Assembly: GCF_030409685.1 (NCBI RefSeq)
Contig: NZ_JAUFQJ010000013.1
Span: forward strand, 186,001 to 250,000
Source of the DNA: Ferruginibacter paludis
Lineage (GTDB): Bacteria > Bacteroidota > Bacteroidia > Chitinophagales > Chitinophagaceae
Reading direction: 5' to 3'
Length of the DNA: 64,000 nt
Part shown: positions 35,778 through 44,896 of the stretch, in pieces
Layout: each line of letters starts with the position of its first letter
Numbering within the stretch: position 1 is the stretch's first letter
Program-made: the position numbers and the translations under genes
Notes under the pieces: model-generated
Told to the model about the DNA's origin: nothing
Seen by the model: only the letters and a program-made list of their open reading frames with translations
Database searches by the model: none

Positions 35778-37979
35778 TCAGGCAGTTTGTGAATATTCCA
35801 GTTTATTAATCAATTCTATTTTGTTTGAAACCTGCAGCTTCTCAAATATATTTTGCGCATGTTTGGTAACTGTCCTTTCGGCAATAAACAGAGCTCCGCC
35901 AATGTCTTTGTACTTTTGTCCCTGGCAAATGAGTTTGGCAATATCTCTTTCCCGGGCAGTAAGGTTGTACAAATCACAGTTCAGCTCAAAACTACTTACC
36001 TGGATTTTTTGATGCGATGTACCGTTTGAACTGACTCGGTCAAACGTCATATTCAGAATGGAGCGTTTTTGCTTTCCTGCATATGTTAGAATAGAATCAA
36101 CCTTGTACAGAAATTCTGCAATTGAAAAGGGTTTTGGAACATAGTCAATTGCCCCTAATTTCAATCCTTGTAATTTGTCTTTGAGCGCAGCCTTCGCCGA
36201 AAGAAATATAATGGGGATGTGAGCAAACTGCTCACTTTTTGAAATGATTTTCGCGAATTCATAACCATCAATCTTGTCCATCATAATGTCTGTTACAATC
36301 AGATCTGGTACTACTTTAACTTCTTTTAACTTCCTAAGCCCATCACTTCCATTCATAGCAACCAGGACATTATACTTTTCGCTCAACTTATTGGTGAGAT
36401 AATTGATCATTGCAATATTGTCTTCAATAACTAAAACCGTAAACCTCTCTTTGTCAACTACCTTGTCAGTCGGCGTTAACAACGGCAACTGTATTGATGG
36501 CGCCTTTACAATTGCTGCATTCAGTGGTTCACTATTGGTATTCTTATAAGCTTTTAATGAAATCTTTATTTTTGTACCTCTTGCTTTTTGGGGATTACTG
36601 TTAATATAAATTTTACCGTTCAACTCTTCTACTACTTTTTTTACAATTGGCAATCCAAGCCCCATGCCCTGTGTGTTGGCTTTTTGACTATTGAGCTGGT
36701 AATATGGTTCAAATATTTTCGCCTGCATGTTCAACGGAATACCGATGCCTCTATCGCTTACAATGAATTGAATGTCTCCGTCATCATTCTTAGATAGAGC
36801 GATCTCAATAGTATCATTTGCTTCTGAAAATTTCATTGCATTTTCAATCAGGTTGTTAATGATCCTATTTATAGAAAGCGGATCGGCCTGTATTATAATT
36901 CCCTGGTGAATCGAAACTTCAATTTTAATCTCTAGGTCTATTGCATACTTTTCAAACAGCGCCATGCTATCCTTTAGTATGTCGCTAAAGTTGCAAAGTT
37001 GGTTATGATTGTACACCGCAAATCCTTTATTGAATTTTTCTATGTCAAACAGGTTAACAATATCAGATGATAATTTATTGATGTTCCGTTTTACAATATT
37101 CAATTCTTCAGACGGAGTTGTTTTTTGAATGTATTCTTCCAAGTAGTTATTAATTAAAGTAAGAGGTGTTTTGGTTTCGTGGGCCAGGTTGACCAGGGTG
37201 TTTGTTCGTTGTTGATTAATAATTTCCAGTTCTTTTGTTCTCTTCGTAACTTCATTTGTTAAGTTGCTGTTCCAGTTTTGCAGCTCTTTTTGTGATTCTA
37301 CCAATCGGTTATGTTCTGCACGCATTTCATGAATGTGCCTTTTCATTTGCAACGCGAATAAAGATAAAAAACCGATGTTTGTTATACATGCCTCTGTACC
37401 CTGTCCCATATTGAAAAAGTCAATTACTGGTAGCATTACCCATGGAGTTAGGCTTATTAGTAATACAGTCATTTCTTCTTTGGATTCCCTCGAACTGAAG
37501 TCCTTTTTGTATTTATAACGGATCGCTTTTATCATTGAAATAATCACCCACAATGCATAAACAACTGGTAGGGCCAATAAATCTTTTGCATCCTCCAATT
37601 TTTCCGTTATTGCAAAAACCACTACAAACAAAAAGTAAGGAAGAATAAGAAATAAATAGACTCCTTTAAATGCATGGAAACGCATTTTTTCCAATGCAAA
37701 CGCTTTGTGAACATAATATGGAAAAAAGCATGGAGTAATAAATCCTGTCGCATATGCAATCACATTTTGCAAAAAAAATGAACCTGGTAAATTCTCATCA
37801 GGAAGCAATCCACCAGTGATATTATACATCAGGAGAAGAAATATAAGAACGATGTTTAAATAGGCTGTAGTATCATCAGGTCGGGCTAGCCTGTAAATCA
37901 GTAGATAGAAAAGGATAACAATTTCTATGGACACAAAAATGAATGTGACAATATGCATTTGGGTGCCGGGTATAAGCAT
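35778..37979 (-). CDS. Hybrid sensor histidine kinase / response regulator with LuxR-type HTH
   Basis: The 733-residue protein begins with six or seven membrane helices (about 1-215). A coiled coil leads to the kinase dimer domain with phosphoacceptor LVNLAHETKTPLTLINN, then an HATPase domain (NLIENAMKFSE, DRGIGIP, GMGLGLPIVKK). A receiver domain follows (VLVIEDN, phosphate acceptor in IVTDIMMDKIDG) and a GerE/LuxR HTH at the end (LTARERDIAKLICQG). It joins in one chain what CTnDOT encodes as RteA and RteB. It is located upstream of rteC on the same strand, so it should sense a signal and drive it. Confidence 0.9.
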   Translation of the reverse strand: MLIPGTQMHIVTFIFVSIEIVILFYLLIYRLARPDDTTAYLNIVLIFLLLMYNITGGLLPDENLPGSFFLQNVIAYATGFITPCFFPYYVHKAFALEKMRFHAFKGVYLFLILPYFLFVVVFAITEKLEDAKDLLALPVVYALWVIISMIKAIRYKYKKDFSSRESKEEMTVLLISLTPWVMLPVIDFFNMGQGTEACITNIGFLSLFALQMKRHIHEMRAEHNRLVESQKELQNWNSNLTNEVTKRTKELEIINQQRTNTLVNLAHETKTPLTLINNYLEEYIQKTTPSEELNIVKRNINKLSSDIVNLFDIEKFNKGFAVYNHNQLCNFSDILKDSMALFEKYAIDLEIKIEVSIHQGIIIQADPLSINRIINNLIENAMKFSEANDTIEIALSKNDDGDIQFIVSDRGIGIPLNMQAKIFEPYYQLNSQKANTQGMGLGLPIVKKVVEELNGKIYINSNPQKARGTKIKISLKAYKNTNSEPLNAAIVKAPSIQLPLLTPTDKVVDKERFTVLVIEDNIAMINYLTNKLSEKYNVLVAMNGSDGLRKLKEVKVVPDLIVTDIMMDKIDGYEFAKIISKSEQFAHIPIIFLSAKAALKDKLQGLKLGAIDYVPKPFSIAEFLYKVDSILTYAGKQKRSILNMTFDRVSSNGTSHQKIQVSSFELNCDLYNLTARERDIAKLICQGQKYKDIGGALFIAERTVTKHAQNIFEKLQVSNKIELINKLEYSQTA

Positions 37980-37993
37980 ATTGATGTATTGTT

Positions 37994-38563
37994 TTAGTCT
38001 TTTTTCATACAGAACAGCGTATATCCAAAATCAAATTGTTTATAAATTGTCAAGCCAAATTTTTCGTACCAGGGAATATTTTTGAGCGTCGAAGTTTCCA
38101 AACACAGCGTTCTGTTAAGCTTTTCTGCTTCAGTAATGATATTGTTCATCAGGTCGCTTCCAATTCCCCTATGTTGCTCATTCTGCGCAACGCCGATAAA
38201 CCATAAGTAATATAGGAGACCATCGGGATGAGCTTTATGAATTGCAGCCTCCCGCTTCATAGCTTTTTTTATATTGCCCAAACCTAAACAAGTAGTAATA
38301 AATTTAATATCCAGTAAGATTGATTTTAAAGTAGTTTTCTTTTTTTCTGGATATATAAGTAGGGCACAACCTTTTTTATCATCTGTTATAAATACCTCAC
38401 CGAACATTTTGCACACTTCGAAAGAATATTCCATCAGGCGTTTTATTCGCAGCTTTCTTTTATCATCCTGATTTATAATGTAGTTAACGCTCTTGTTGTC
38501 TTCAAAAGAATCCGTTAGAATATTAACTATCCTTTCTCTATCAGTATTGGCTGCTTTTGTCAT
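37994..38563 (-). CDS. GNAT-family N-acetyltransferase
   Basis: The 189-residue protein from ATG 38563 has the acetyl-CoA loop NEQHRGIGSDLMNNIITEAE, preceded by YYLWFIGV and followed by LETSTLKNIPWYEKFGLTIY. These are typical of GNAT acetyltransferases. The acceptor (drug, metabolite or protein) is unknown. An ATG at 38644 would add 27 residues. The stop lies 15 bases before the sensor-kinase start, so they may be co-transcribed. Confidence 0.8.
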   Translation of the reverse strand: MTKAANTDRERIVNILTDSFEDNKSVNYIINQDDKRKLRIKRLMEYSFEVCKMFGEVFITDDKKGCALLIYPEKKKTTLKSILLDIKFITTCLGLGNIKKAMKREAAIHKAHPDGLLYYLWFIGVAQNEQHRGIGSDLMNNIITEAEKLNRTLCLETSTLKNIPWYEKFGLTIYKQFDFGYTLFCMKKD

Positions 38564-38968
38564 GAGGGGGACATCAATTACTAAAAAAACATCAATTTTT
38601 GTACCGGTTAATTCCACATTTACAGTAAAAAATTGAATGAGCATGTTGATTTTTCTGCCGCTCCAGGTTTTAGCTGGTTTTCAAAGGTTTATTAGGTTCC
38701 AACTTTTTCTTAAACAGCAAGTTTGGTGGGGTGGGGGATTTGATTAAACCTTTAAGGATTTTCGCTACGATAGCACAATTGACCTATCTAAAGGGGCGAG
38801 ATAGATCGATTATTCAATTTAACTGTCAGATTGAATTTCGGATGTATTGGGCGTACGAGATTGACAAATGACTCTGTGTAACACTAGAATCCAAAAATAT
38901 CGGTTTATATAGTCAATAGGTAAGAAAATGAATTATGGAAGGAATGGATCGTAAGACCTCACTTTGTA
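38564..38968. other. Gap between regulatory block and adhesin, no gene seen
   Basis: No credible gene is found. It holds two small inverted repeats (CTATCT/AGATAG near 38783-38802 and ATTCAAT/ATTGAAT near 38813-38837) that could be operators. A change in gene type occurs here, from transfer regulation to surface cargo. No attachment-site repeat matching tRNA-Pro is seen. Confidence 0.4.
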
Positions 38969-41900
38969 TTATCTTATCAAAGTAGTCATACCTTTAGCTG
39001 AAACAACATTTCCATTGATATCCCTACCTTCTGCAAACCATATATAACTTCCCGTATTTTGTACCCGACTTTTATATCGTCCATTCCATCCATTATTAAG
39101 TTGATGAGTTTCAAAAACCAATTCTCCCCATTTGTTAAATACCCTGAAAAAGTCTAGTTGTATGTAGCCGATTGATTTTGCCGACAGAAAATCATTTTTG
39201 CCGTCATTATTCGGAGTAAACGCAGTTGGGACCACTATAAAAGATTTATCGACCACTTTAATAAATACCCTCGCTATGGAACTGGAGCAAGTGCCGTTGG
39301 TCACCAAAACGTAAAAACTTGTATCTGCCGCAATGTTGGCAACATTAAAATTACCACTGCTATTTTGTTGCAATATCTGTTGTCCGGATAAGTTGGCCAT
39401 TAGCTGATAAGACCCTACCGTTGGATTTTTTAAAACGATATTGGCACTTGAGTACCTTGGAATGACGAGTGAGTCATACTGCGGCAGTGCTAAAGCTGAA
39501 TCAGCATTAACTATCATGATAGGATTGGAATGAAACGTACATACACCGGCGTCATGTACTTCTAAGATATAATTCCCTGCCCCAATATTTGATAACTGTA
39601 ATGTGTTTCCGACAATATTATTATTCTGATCTTGCCAGGTATAGGTCGAAGGTCCTGTAAGCCCGTTTATTTTTATAGATGCGATACTGCCCTGGTGCAG
39701 GTTGCATACATCGTTTGTTATTTGCTCCTGTGAATAATCAAAGACAGGTACAGGTAACACTTTGATTGAATCGCTAAAAATTTTGTTGGTACAACCATTG
39801 CTGTCGGTCGCAAAAAGTTGGTAAGTTCCTGCTGCTAAATTACTAACAGAAGTGCCGGTGCCTGCAGCAATTCCGGAAACACTATCAATCCAATTGAATG
39901 TATACATGGAACTACTTGAACTAAAATTATTGATTGTGATTGATCCATTATTCCGAAGGCATAAGCCATCTTTCGAAGTGTATGCAGTTACTCCAATAGG
40001 TAAAAAATTGGAAGGTGGAATAGCAATCTGTGGTGAAGTTGCTGAACATCCATAATGATTGCTAACGCTTAATTCGTAATTGCCCGGAGGTTGCGAAAAT
40101 ATGTCTAAAGCGTTACCCGTCAGGGTGTTTGTGGCAGTGTTTTTCCAGGTGAAAACTTCTCCGTTTGTGACTTTTATTTGCTGGATGCTTCCAGTGTTAG
40201 CACTGCATTTGCTGGCAATTATTAATTCACTTGCTGTGTCAATAAGGATATCTCCATTATCAGTAACCGTAAAGTATGGTGTTTGAATTGTATCGCAACT
40301 ACTTTGGTCTTTGAATTTGAGTGCATACTTCCCTTTATAAATACCCGAGAGGTTAGGAGTGTTACCTACAGGATTGTTTAGTGAATCTATCCATTGATAA
40401 AAAGGTGTGCCGGAAACATTAATAGCAACAATTCCCGTAATGCTTCCATTATTCTTGCCACAGGTGGAAGGTTTTATTGCAATGTTAATAGTATTTATCG
40501 AAGGGCCGGACTGATTAATAAGCGTGTAAAAGCCGGTAGAATCTGAACACCCGGAAACGGTATCCTTAACGATCAATTTATATTGACCGGTGAACACATC
40601 TATCAAGTCAAGCTGATCTCCAACTACTGTGCCGGAAGCATCTATCCAGGAGATTTTTATGTCCTGATAGGTATTGATAGTGATGTTCTTTACAAAGCCA
40701 TTACTCTGGCCACAAGTCGGATTTTGCAAACTAACCAGAGATGTATTCAATTTTGGCGTTAGGTCATATAGGTCATATCGCTTAAAATCACCCCTGCAGG
40801 TATTTCCAATCCAGGCATCAAAAATATAGATCCCAGGGCCGGCACTATCAAGATCTACAGTGGTTGCATACAAAGAGTCTTTCCATACGCCATTTACTTG
40901 CTTAAGTAAATGCCATTTTACATTTGTATTACCAGAGACTAACAGCCCTTTTATTGATCCATTTTTCTTACTGCAATTCGGTTGCTTAACCTTAACGTAG
41001 TAATCTGTAATACCTGGTGTAGAAAATTCAGAAGTTTGCCCAGAGCCTGATGTTGCGGTAGCGACTACAGTGCCGCTAAATGTCCCGGTATACTGCCAGC
41101 TACTGTCTGGATTTGACAATGTAAATCCCAGGAATTTTTTTCCTTCGCAAGCAAGACAGTCATCATCTAAATACACGTCTATTCTGCTATTCGGGCTCGC
41201 TTTTCCTTTTACAATATTTGTATTCATTGAATCAATGCGAACCCAACAATTCGGATTGATTGAGCCATTGTAATTATAGCTGATTATACTCGATCCTGCG
41301 AACCTGTTGCAATAGGTAACATTATTTCTAATAGTTGTTTGAGATGCGGCATCAACTCTTATCGAGGCTACAAAAGTTGCATAGTTATTAAAGTAATAAA
41401 TAGGGTCCGTATAGTTATTGTAGATGGTGTTAGTTTGATAAGCTGAATCACCACCCACTATTCCTCCACCATAATTATTTGTCAAGGTAATTGATGCATC
41501 ATAAACTGTATTAACATAGGGAGCAAAAATAGTGTTGCCTTGTATGTAAAAATATTTGCCAAGGTCATTTAATAGCAGCTGCCCTTGCAAAACATTGTTT
41601 ATAAATTTAAATTCGTAGTCAGTATAAAAATTGTTGGGTATGTAAATGAAGATTGGCATCGGACCAGTTGGTGGAGGCCAGGAACCATCTTTTTTGGTAC
41701 CAAATTTATTATTTTTCATCACTAAATATCCATTATCAGCATCCCTGCAGGTTTCAATAATTACGTTATTTCCAGTTACAGAATAGTTGGGGTAGGGTAG
41801 GTTCACGCTCATGGCAATGGTATTGCCCTCGCCAGGCTTATCGCCTCCAAAAAGTATGTCAGCGGTGCTTATAATGTATATCGGTAAATAAATAGGCGGT

Positions 41901-42535
41901 ACTGTTTGAGACTGGTACGTATTGCTAAAACCTCCTTCTTCGTCAAGACCAATTATGTTGCTTTGCAAAGTAAGTTGCCGGCTTGTATCGCTGTAAGTGA
42001 AATTATAATATGCTCCTGTATTGCAATAGAGCGCTCTTGCGCATCCCAAAATATAATTTCCTGCACCAGCCTTACCGATCTGAAGATTGTGGCACCTCAA
42101 GTAGGTGATAGCGGTTACCGGTGAAACAAAATCATTGGCAAACGTACTTACCATTGCAATACCGTAAATGCCAACGTCACTACAGTCAGTTGCGTCAAGA
42201 AAGCTAAAATTCACACCGTTGTTTGTAAGTAAAAGCACAACTTTCGCGTCACTAACTCCAATGGAACTCCCGGGCTGAGAAGCTCCATAAATAACCATAT
42301 TGGAACTAAGTTTAGGAAGAGCTGAAAGTAAAGTGATTGTTCTCGCAGTAATTGTGGTGGATGGTATTGCAAAAGCGATGGAATCTCTCCCAATAATGCC
42401 GTTGCTGTTGCAAAAGGTCATAGCTTCCCTTAAACTGCCAGGACCACTATCAGCATTGCTGATAACAATATAGGTAGTCGCACTTGCATTGAAATAAATC
42501 AGCAAGCAGTAAATCAGACAAAATTTATTTTTCAT
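38969..42535 (-). CDS. Large secreted adhesin with SprB-like repeats and T9SS sorting domain
   Basis: The 1188-residue protein has a signal peptide (KFCLIYCLLIYFNASA) and a beta-helix-like N-terminal region (about 20-450; DSGPGSLREAM is typical of the opening). Six cysteine-bounded repeats (about 500-1000; pattern C..NNGSI......W.D......G.Y.L.V.D..GC) match SprB repeats of gliding adhesins. The C-terminal domain (FTPNNDGKNDFL, VFNKWGELVFET, NGWNGRY) is the type IX secretion sorting signal. It should be exported and anchored to the cell surface. The gene stands alone on the minus strand; it may be ICE cargo or chromosomal. Confidence 0.9.
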   Translation of the reverse strand: MKNKFCLIYCLLIYFNASATTYIVISNADSGPGSLREAMTFCNSNGIIGRDSIAFAIPSTTITARTITLLSALPKLSSNMVIYGASQPGSSIGVSDAKVVLLLTNNGVNFSFLDATDCSDVGIYGIAMVSTFANDFVSPVTAITYLRCHNLQIGKAGAGNYILGCARALYCNTGAYYNFTYSDTSRQLTLQSNIIGLDEEGGFSNTYQSQTVPPIYLPIYIISTADILFGGDKPGEGNTIAMSVNLPYPNYSVTGNNVIIETCRDADNGYLVMKNNKFGTKKDGSWPPPTGPMPIFIYIPNNFYTDYEFKFINNVLQGQLLLNDLGKYFYIQGNTIFAPYVNTVYDASITLTNNYGGGIVGGDSAYQTNTIYNNYTDPIYYFNNYATFVASIRVDAASQTTIRNNVTYCNRFAGSSIISYNYNGSINPNCWVRIDSMNTNIVKGKASPNSRIDVYLDDDCLACEGKKFLGFTLSNPDSSWQYTGTFSGTVVATATSGSGQTSEFSTPGITDYYVKVKQPNCSKKNGSIKGLLVSGNTNVKWHLLKQVNGVWKDSLYATTVDLDSAGPGIYIFDAWIGNTCRGDFKRYDLYDLTPKLNTSLVSLQNPTCGQSNGFVKNITINTYQDIKISWIDASGTVVGDQLDLIDVFTGQYKLIVKDTVSGCSDSTGFYTLINQSGPSINTINIAIKPSTCGKNNGSITGIVAINVSGTPFYQWIDSLNNPVGNTPNLSGIYKGKYALKFKDQSSCDTIQTPYFTVTDNGDILIDTASELIIASKCSANTGSIQQIKVTNGEVFTWKNTATNTLTGNALDIFSQPPGNYELSVSNHYGCSATSPQIAIPPSNFLPIGVTAYTSKDGLCLRNNGSITINNFSSSSSMYTFNWIDSVSGIAAGTGTSVSNLAAGTYQLFATDSNGCTNKIFSDSIKVLPVPVFDYSQEQITNDVCNLHQGSIASIKINGLTGPSTYTWQDQNNNIVGNTLQLSNIGAGNYILEVHDAGVCTFHSNPIMIVNADSALALPQYDSLVIPRYSSANIVLKNPTVGSYQLMANLSGQQILQQNSSGNFNVANIAADTSFYVLVTNGTCSSSIARVFIKVVDKSFIVVPTAFTPNNDGKNDFLSAKSIGYIQLDFFRVFNKWGELVFETHQLNNGWNGRYKSRVQNTGSYIWFAEGRDINGNVVSAKGMTTLIR

Positions 42536-43440
42536 AAAGACAATTCAAAATTCAAAGTATCGAAAAATCACGATTTTTAATTGGCATTTATAAATTTACA
42601 AATGAATTACTATCCTTTTTTAATTGTCGTGCAAAGAATGTGATCGTCCAATTCGAGTAGAAACAATGATATCAATATAACTAAATTGCTTTAGTTGTTT
42701 ATAAAAAAATCTGAAATAATCCCCAAAAGCACATTTTCAAGATCGATGCTTACAAACAAGAATCAGCACAACGGCCCGGCTTGCCGTGTAGAAAGAAAAA
42801 AGTAAACCATGTGGAAAATACGGTATTTTAATTGCGTATAAATACCCAATTTTATGAAGTTGAAATCTTTTTTTTCGGATGTAATCCTTATTCATAAAGG
42901 GTTTAATGTTTTTTGCCGTTAACGAAGTATTGGGAAGGGCAACAAGATTTAAAAAAATATACTACGTTTAACATGGATATAAGATCTAAGGCTTGTTTTA
43001 AAAAACGGTGGCCATTTCGCATAGTCCAATATCCTGACGCATTGCCATTTCGAAAAAATACTCTTTTTCAAGCTACAGATTTACTTCCAATCTAATTCAA
43101 TCTTTTTATTTTCTAACCCCATTTTCGGGAAGGTTAATCCTATGCCAAATCAGTAATTGAAATTCCAGCGGTTGCTAAATTTTTTTGATAATAATTACGT
43201 GAAAGGGCTTATTGTGGTGGTGTAAATATTCTGATTTTGATTGTGGGATATTTTGCACGAATATCTTTGAGTTGAAAAAAATGATTGATGTAGTAACTTT
43301 TTGCGACAGAGAGAATGAAAAAATGCAATCGGTTTTTGTAAATCTGCGCAGTGCCGGCCCGTTGTAATTTCTTTTGTACTTAGTAATATCCAATATCATT
43401 GATTTAGCCAATTTAAATTAATTTTTGTCCCATACATTAC
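42536..43440. other. 905-base divergent intergenic region with an inverted-repeat pair
   Basis: It lies between the divergent adhesin gene and the RHS operon and should contain both promoters. No credible gene: short frames inside it have no plausible protein. Near-identical GC-rich repeats in opposite orientation occur at 42768-42780 (ACAACGGCCCGGC) and 43353-43365 (GCCGGCCCGTTGT), 12 of 13 bases matching. The interval they bracket is A/T rich. Confidence 0.5.
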
Positions 43441-44886
43441 ATGCCTAAGCTGCAATTATACCTCTGTATTTTCACCTTGCTGTTAAGCCATTTGTCCATG
43501 GCTCAAACCGCTGCTGACAGCGCTATTGATAATCTTAATCGCATTCCCACGAAATACATCACTGGTATTGATAAAAAGATAGACAGGTACACTAACCAGG
43601 TAACCAATAAAACAGAAAAAACACTCACTAAGCTCAGCCGTTGGGAAAATAAAATACGTACATTATTGCAAAAAGCCAACCCCACTGCCGCAGAAAAATT
43701 ATTTGGCAATAATCAGTTGACTTTTACATCTATGCTGCAGAAATTGAAGGCCGGCGAAGCTGTCGTTTCTCAGTACCCAACTGCGTATGATAGCTATCGC
43801 GATCACTTAACTACAAACGTAAAATATTTACAGGATCAGAAATCAAAACTCAATGGTAAGTTGAGCAATGTACTTGATTCCGCTAGTATAAAAATTGCTT
43901 CTTTAAATGAAGAAGAGGACCGATCAGAGGCATTGCAGCAAATAATTAAAGAAAGGAAAAGACAAATTATCAGCGAGTGTTTTCAATACCTGGGCAACAA
44001 TAAGTACCTGGGTAAGATAAATCAGGAGACTTATTATTATCTCCAAACTTTAAAAAACTTCAAAGAGCTTTTTAAAGATAGTCAAAAAGCTGAACAAGCC
44101 GCTTTGACTATGTTGAATAAAATACCAGCCTTTCAAGCCTTTGTACAACAAAATTCAATGCTCGCTGGTTTGTTTGGCGCTCCTGCTGCAAGTAACGGAA
44201 GTGCCGCCAGCATTGCGGGTCTGCAAACAAGTTCAAGTGTTAGTGCCCTAATACAAAACCAGATTGCCGCCGGAGGGCCTAATGCAATGTCGCAGATCAC
44301 CGGGCAACTTCAGGCAGCTCATAGTGAATTAAGCAAGCTCAAAGACAAAGTACTAAAAGCAGGTGGCAGTAGCAGTGATGCTGAAATACCTGACTTTAAA
44401 GCCGATAATACCAAAACAAAAACATTTAAGCAGCGGCTTGAATTTAGTGTTGACATGCAATCAATCGGTGCCAATGCATACCTGCCAGCTAAGGAAAATA
44501 TTGGATTTAATCTTGGTTTCCAGATTAACGAGAAAAGCTCGGCCGGCATTGGCGCAAGTTATCTGGCGGGCTTAGGAACTATTGAACACATTCATTTAAC
44601 ACACCAGGGTGTTGGGTTAAGAAGTTTCGTAGACTGGAAATTAAAAAGACAGTTTTTTCTTAGTGGAGGTTTTGAAATGAATTACAACACAGTTTTCAAA
44701 AATTTATCACAATTACAGCAATACAGTACATGGCAGCAAAGCGGCCTGGCAGGTATTAGCAAAAAAATGCCCATTAAAAATAAATGGTTTAAGGGTACAA
44801 AATTTCAGTTACTGTATGATTTGCTGGCATCGCAGCATCCATTTAATACACACCCAATTGTATTTAGAGCGGGTTTTAATTTTTAA
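43441..44886 (+). CDS. Secreted helical protein with outer-membrane-barrel-like C-terminus, first gene of the RHS operon
   Basis: The 481-residue protein has a signal peptide (LYLCIFTLLLSHLSMAQ). A long helical, coiled-coil part follows (about 30-310) with A, K, Q and L rich sections, then an amphipathic beta-rich end (LEFSVDMQSIGANAYL ... VFRAGFNF) finishing in an aromatic residue, as outer-membrane strands do. I do not know the family. It starts a run of five plus-strand genes with gaps of 10-25 bases, so it probably anchors or exports the RHS proteins that follow. That role is an inference from position. Confidence 0.65.
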   Translation: MPKLQLYLCIFTLLLSHLSMAQTAADSAIDNLNRIPTKYITGIDKKIDRYTNQVTNKTEKTLTKLSRWENKIRTLLQKANPTAAEKLFGNNQLTFTSMLQKLKAGEAVVSQYPTAYDSYRDHLTTNVKYLQDQKSKLNGKLSNVLDSASIKIASLNEEEDRSEALQQIIKERKRQIISECFQYLGNNKYLGKINQETYYYLQTLKNFKELFKDSQKAEQAALTMLNKIPAFQAFVQQNSMLAGLFGAPAASNGSAASIAGLQTSSSVSALIQNQIAAGGPNAMSQITGQLQAAHSELSKLKDKVLKAGGSSSDAEIPDFKADNTKTKTFKQRLEFSVDMQSIGANAYLPAKENIGFNLGFQINEKSSAGIGASYLAGLGTIEHIHLTHQGVGLRSFVDWKLKRQFFLSGGFEMNYNTVFKNLSQLQQYSTWQQSGLAGISKKMPIKNKWFKGTKFQLLYDLLASQHPFNTHPIVFRAGFNF

Positions 44887-44896
44887 CACAAGGAGT

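Noticed and set aside
42913..43095. 60-codon plus-strand frame in the gap before the RHS operon
   Set aside because: Composition looks random, with no start signal and no domain; the region is A/T-rich intergenic.
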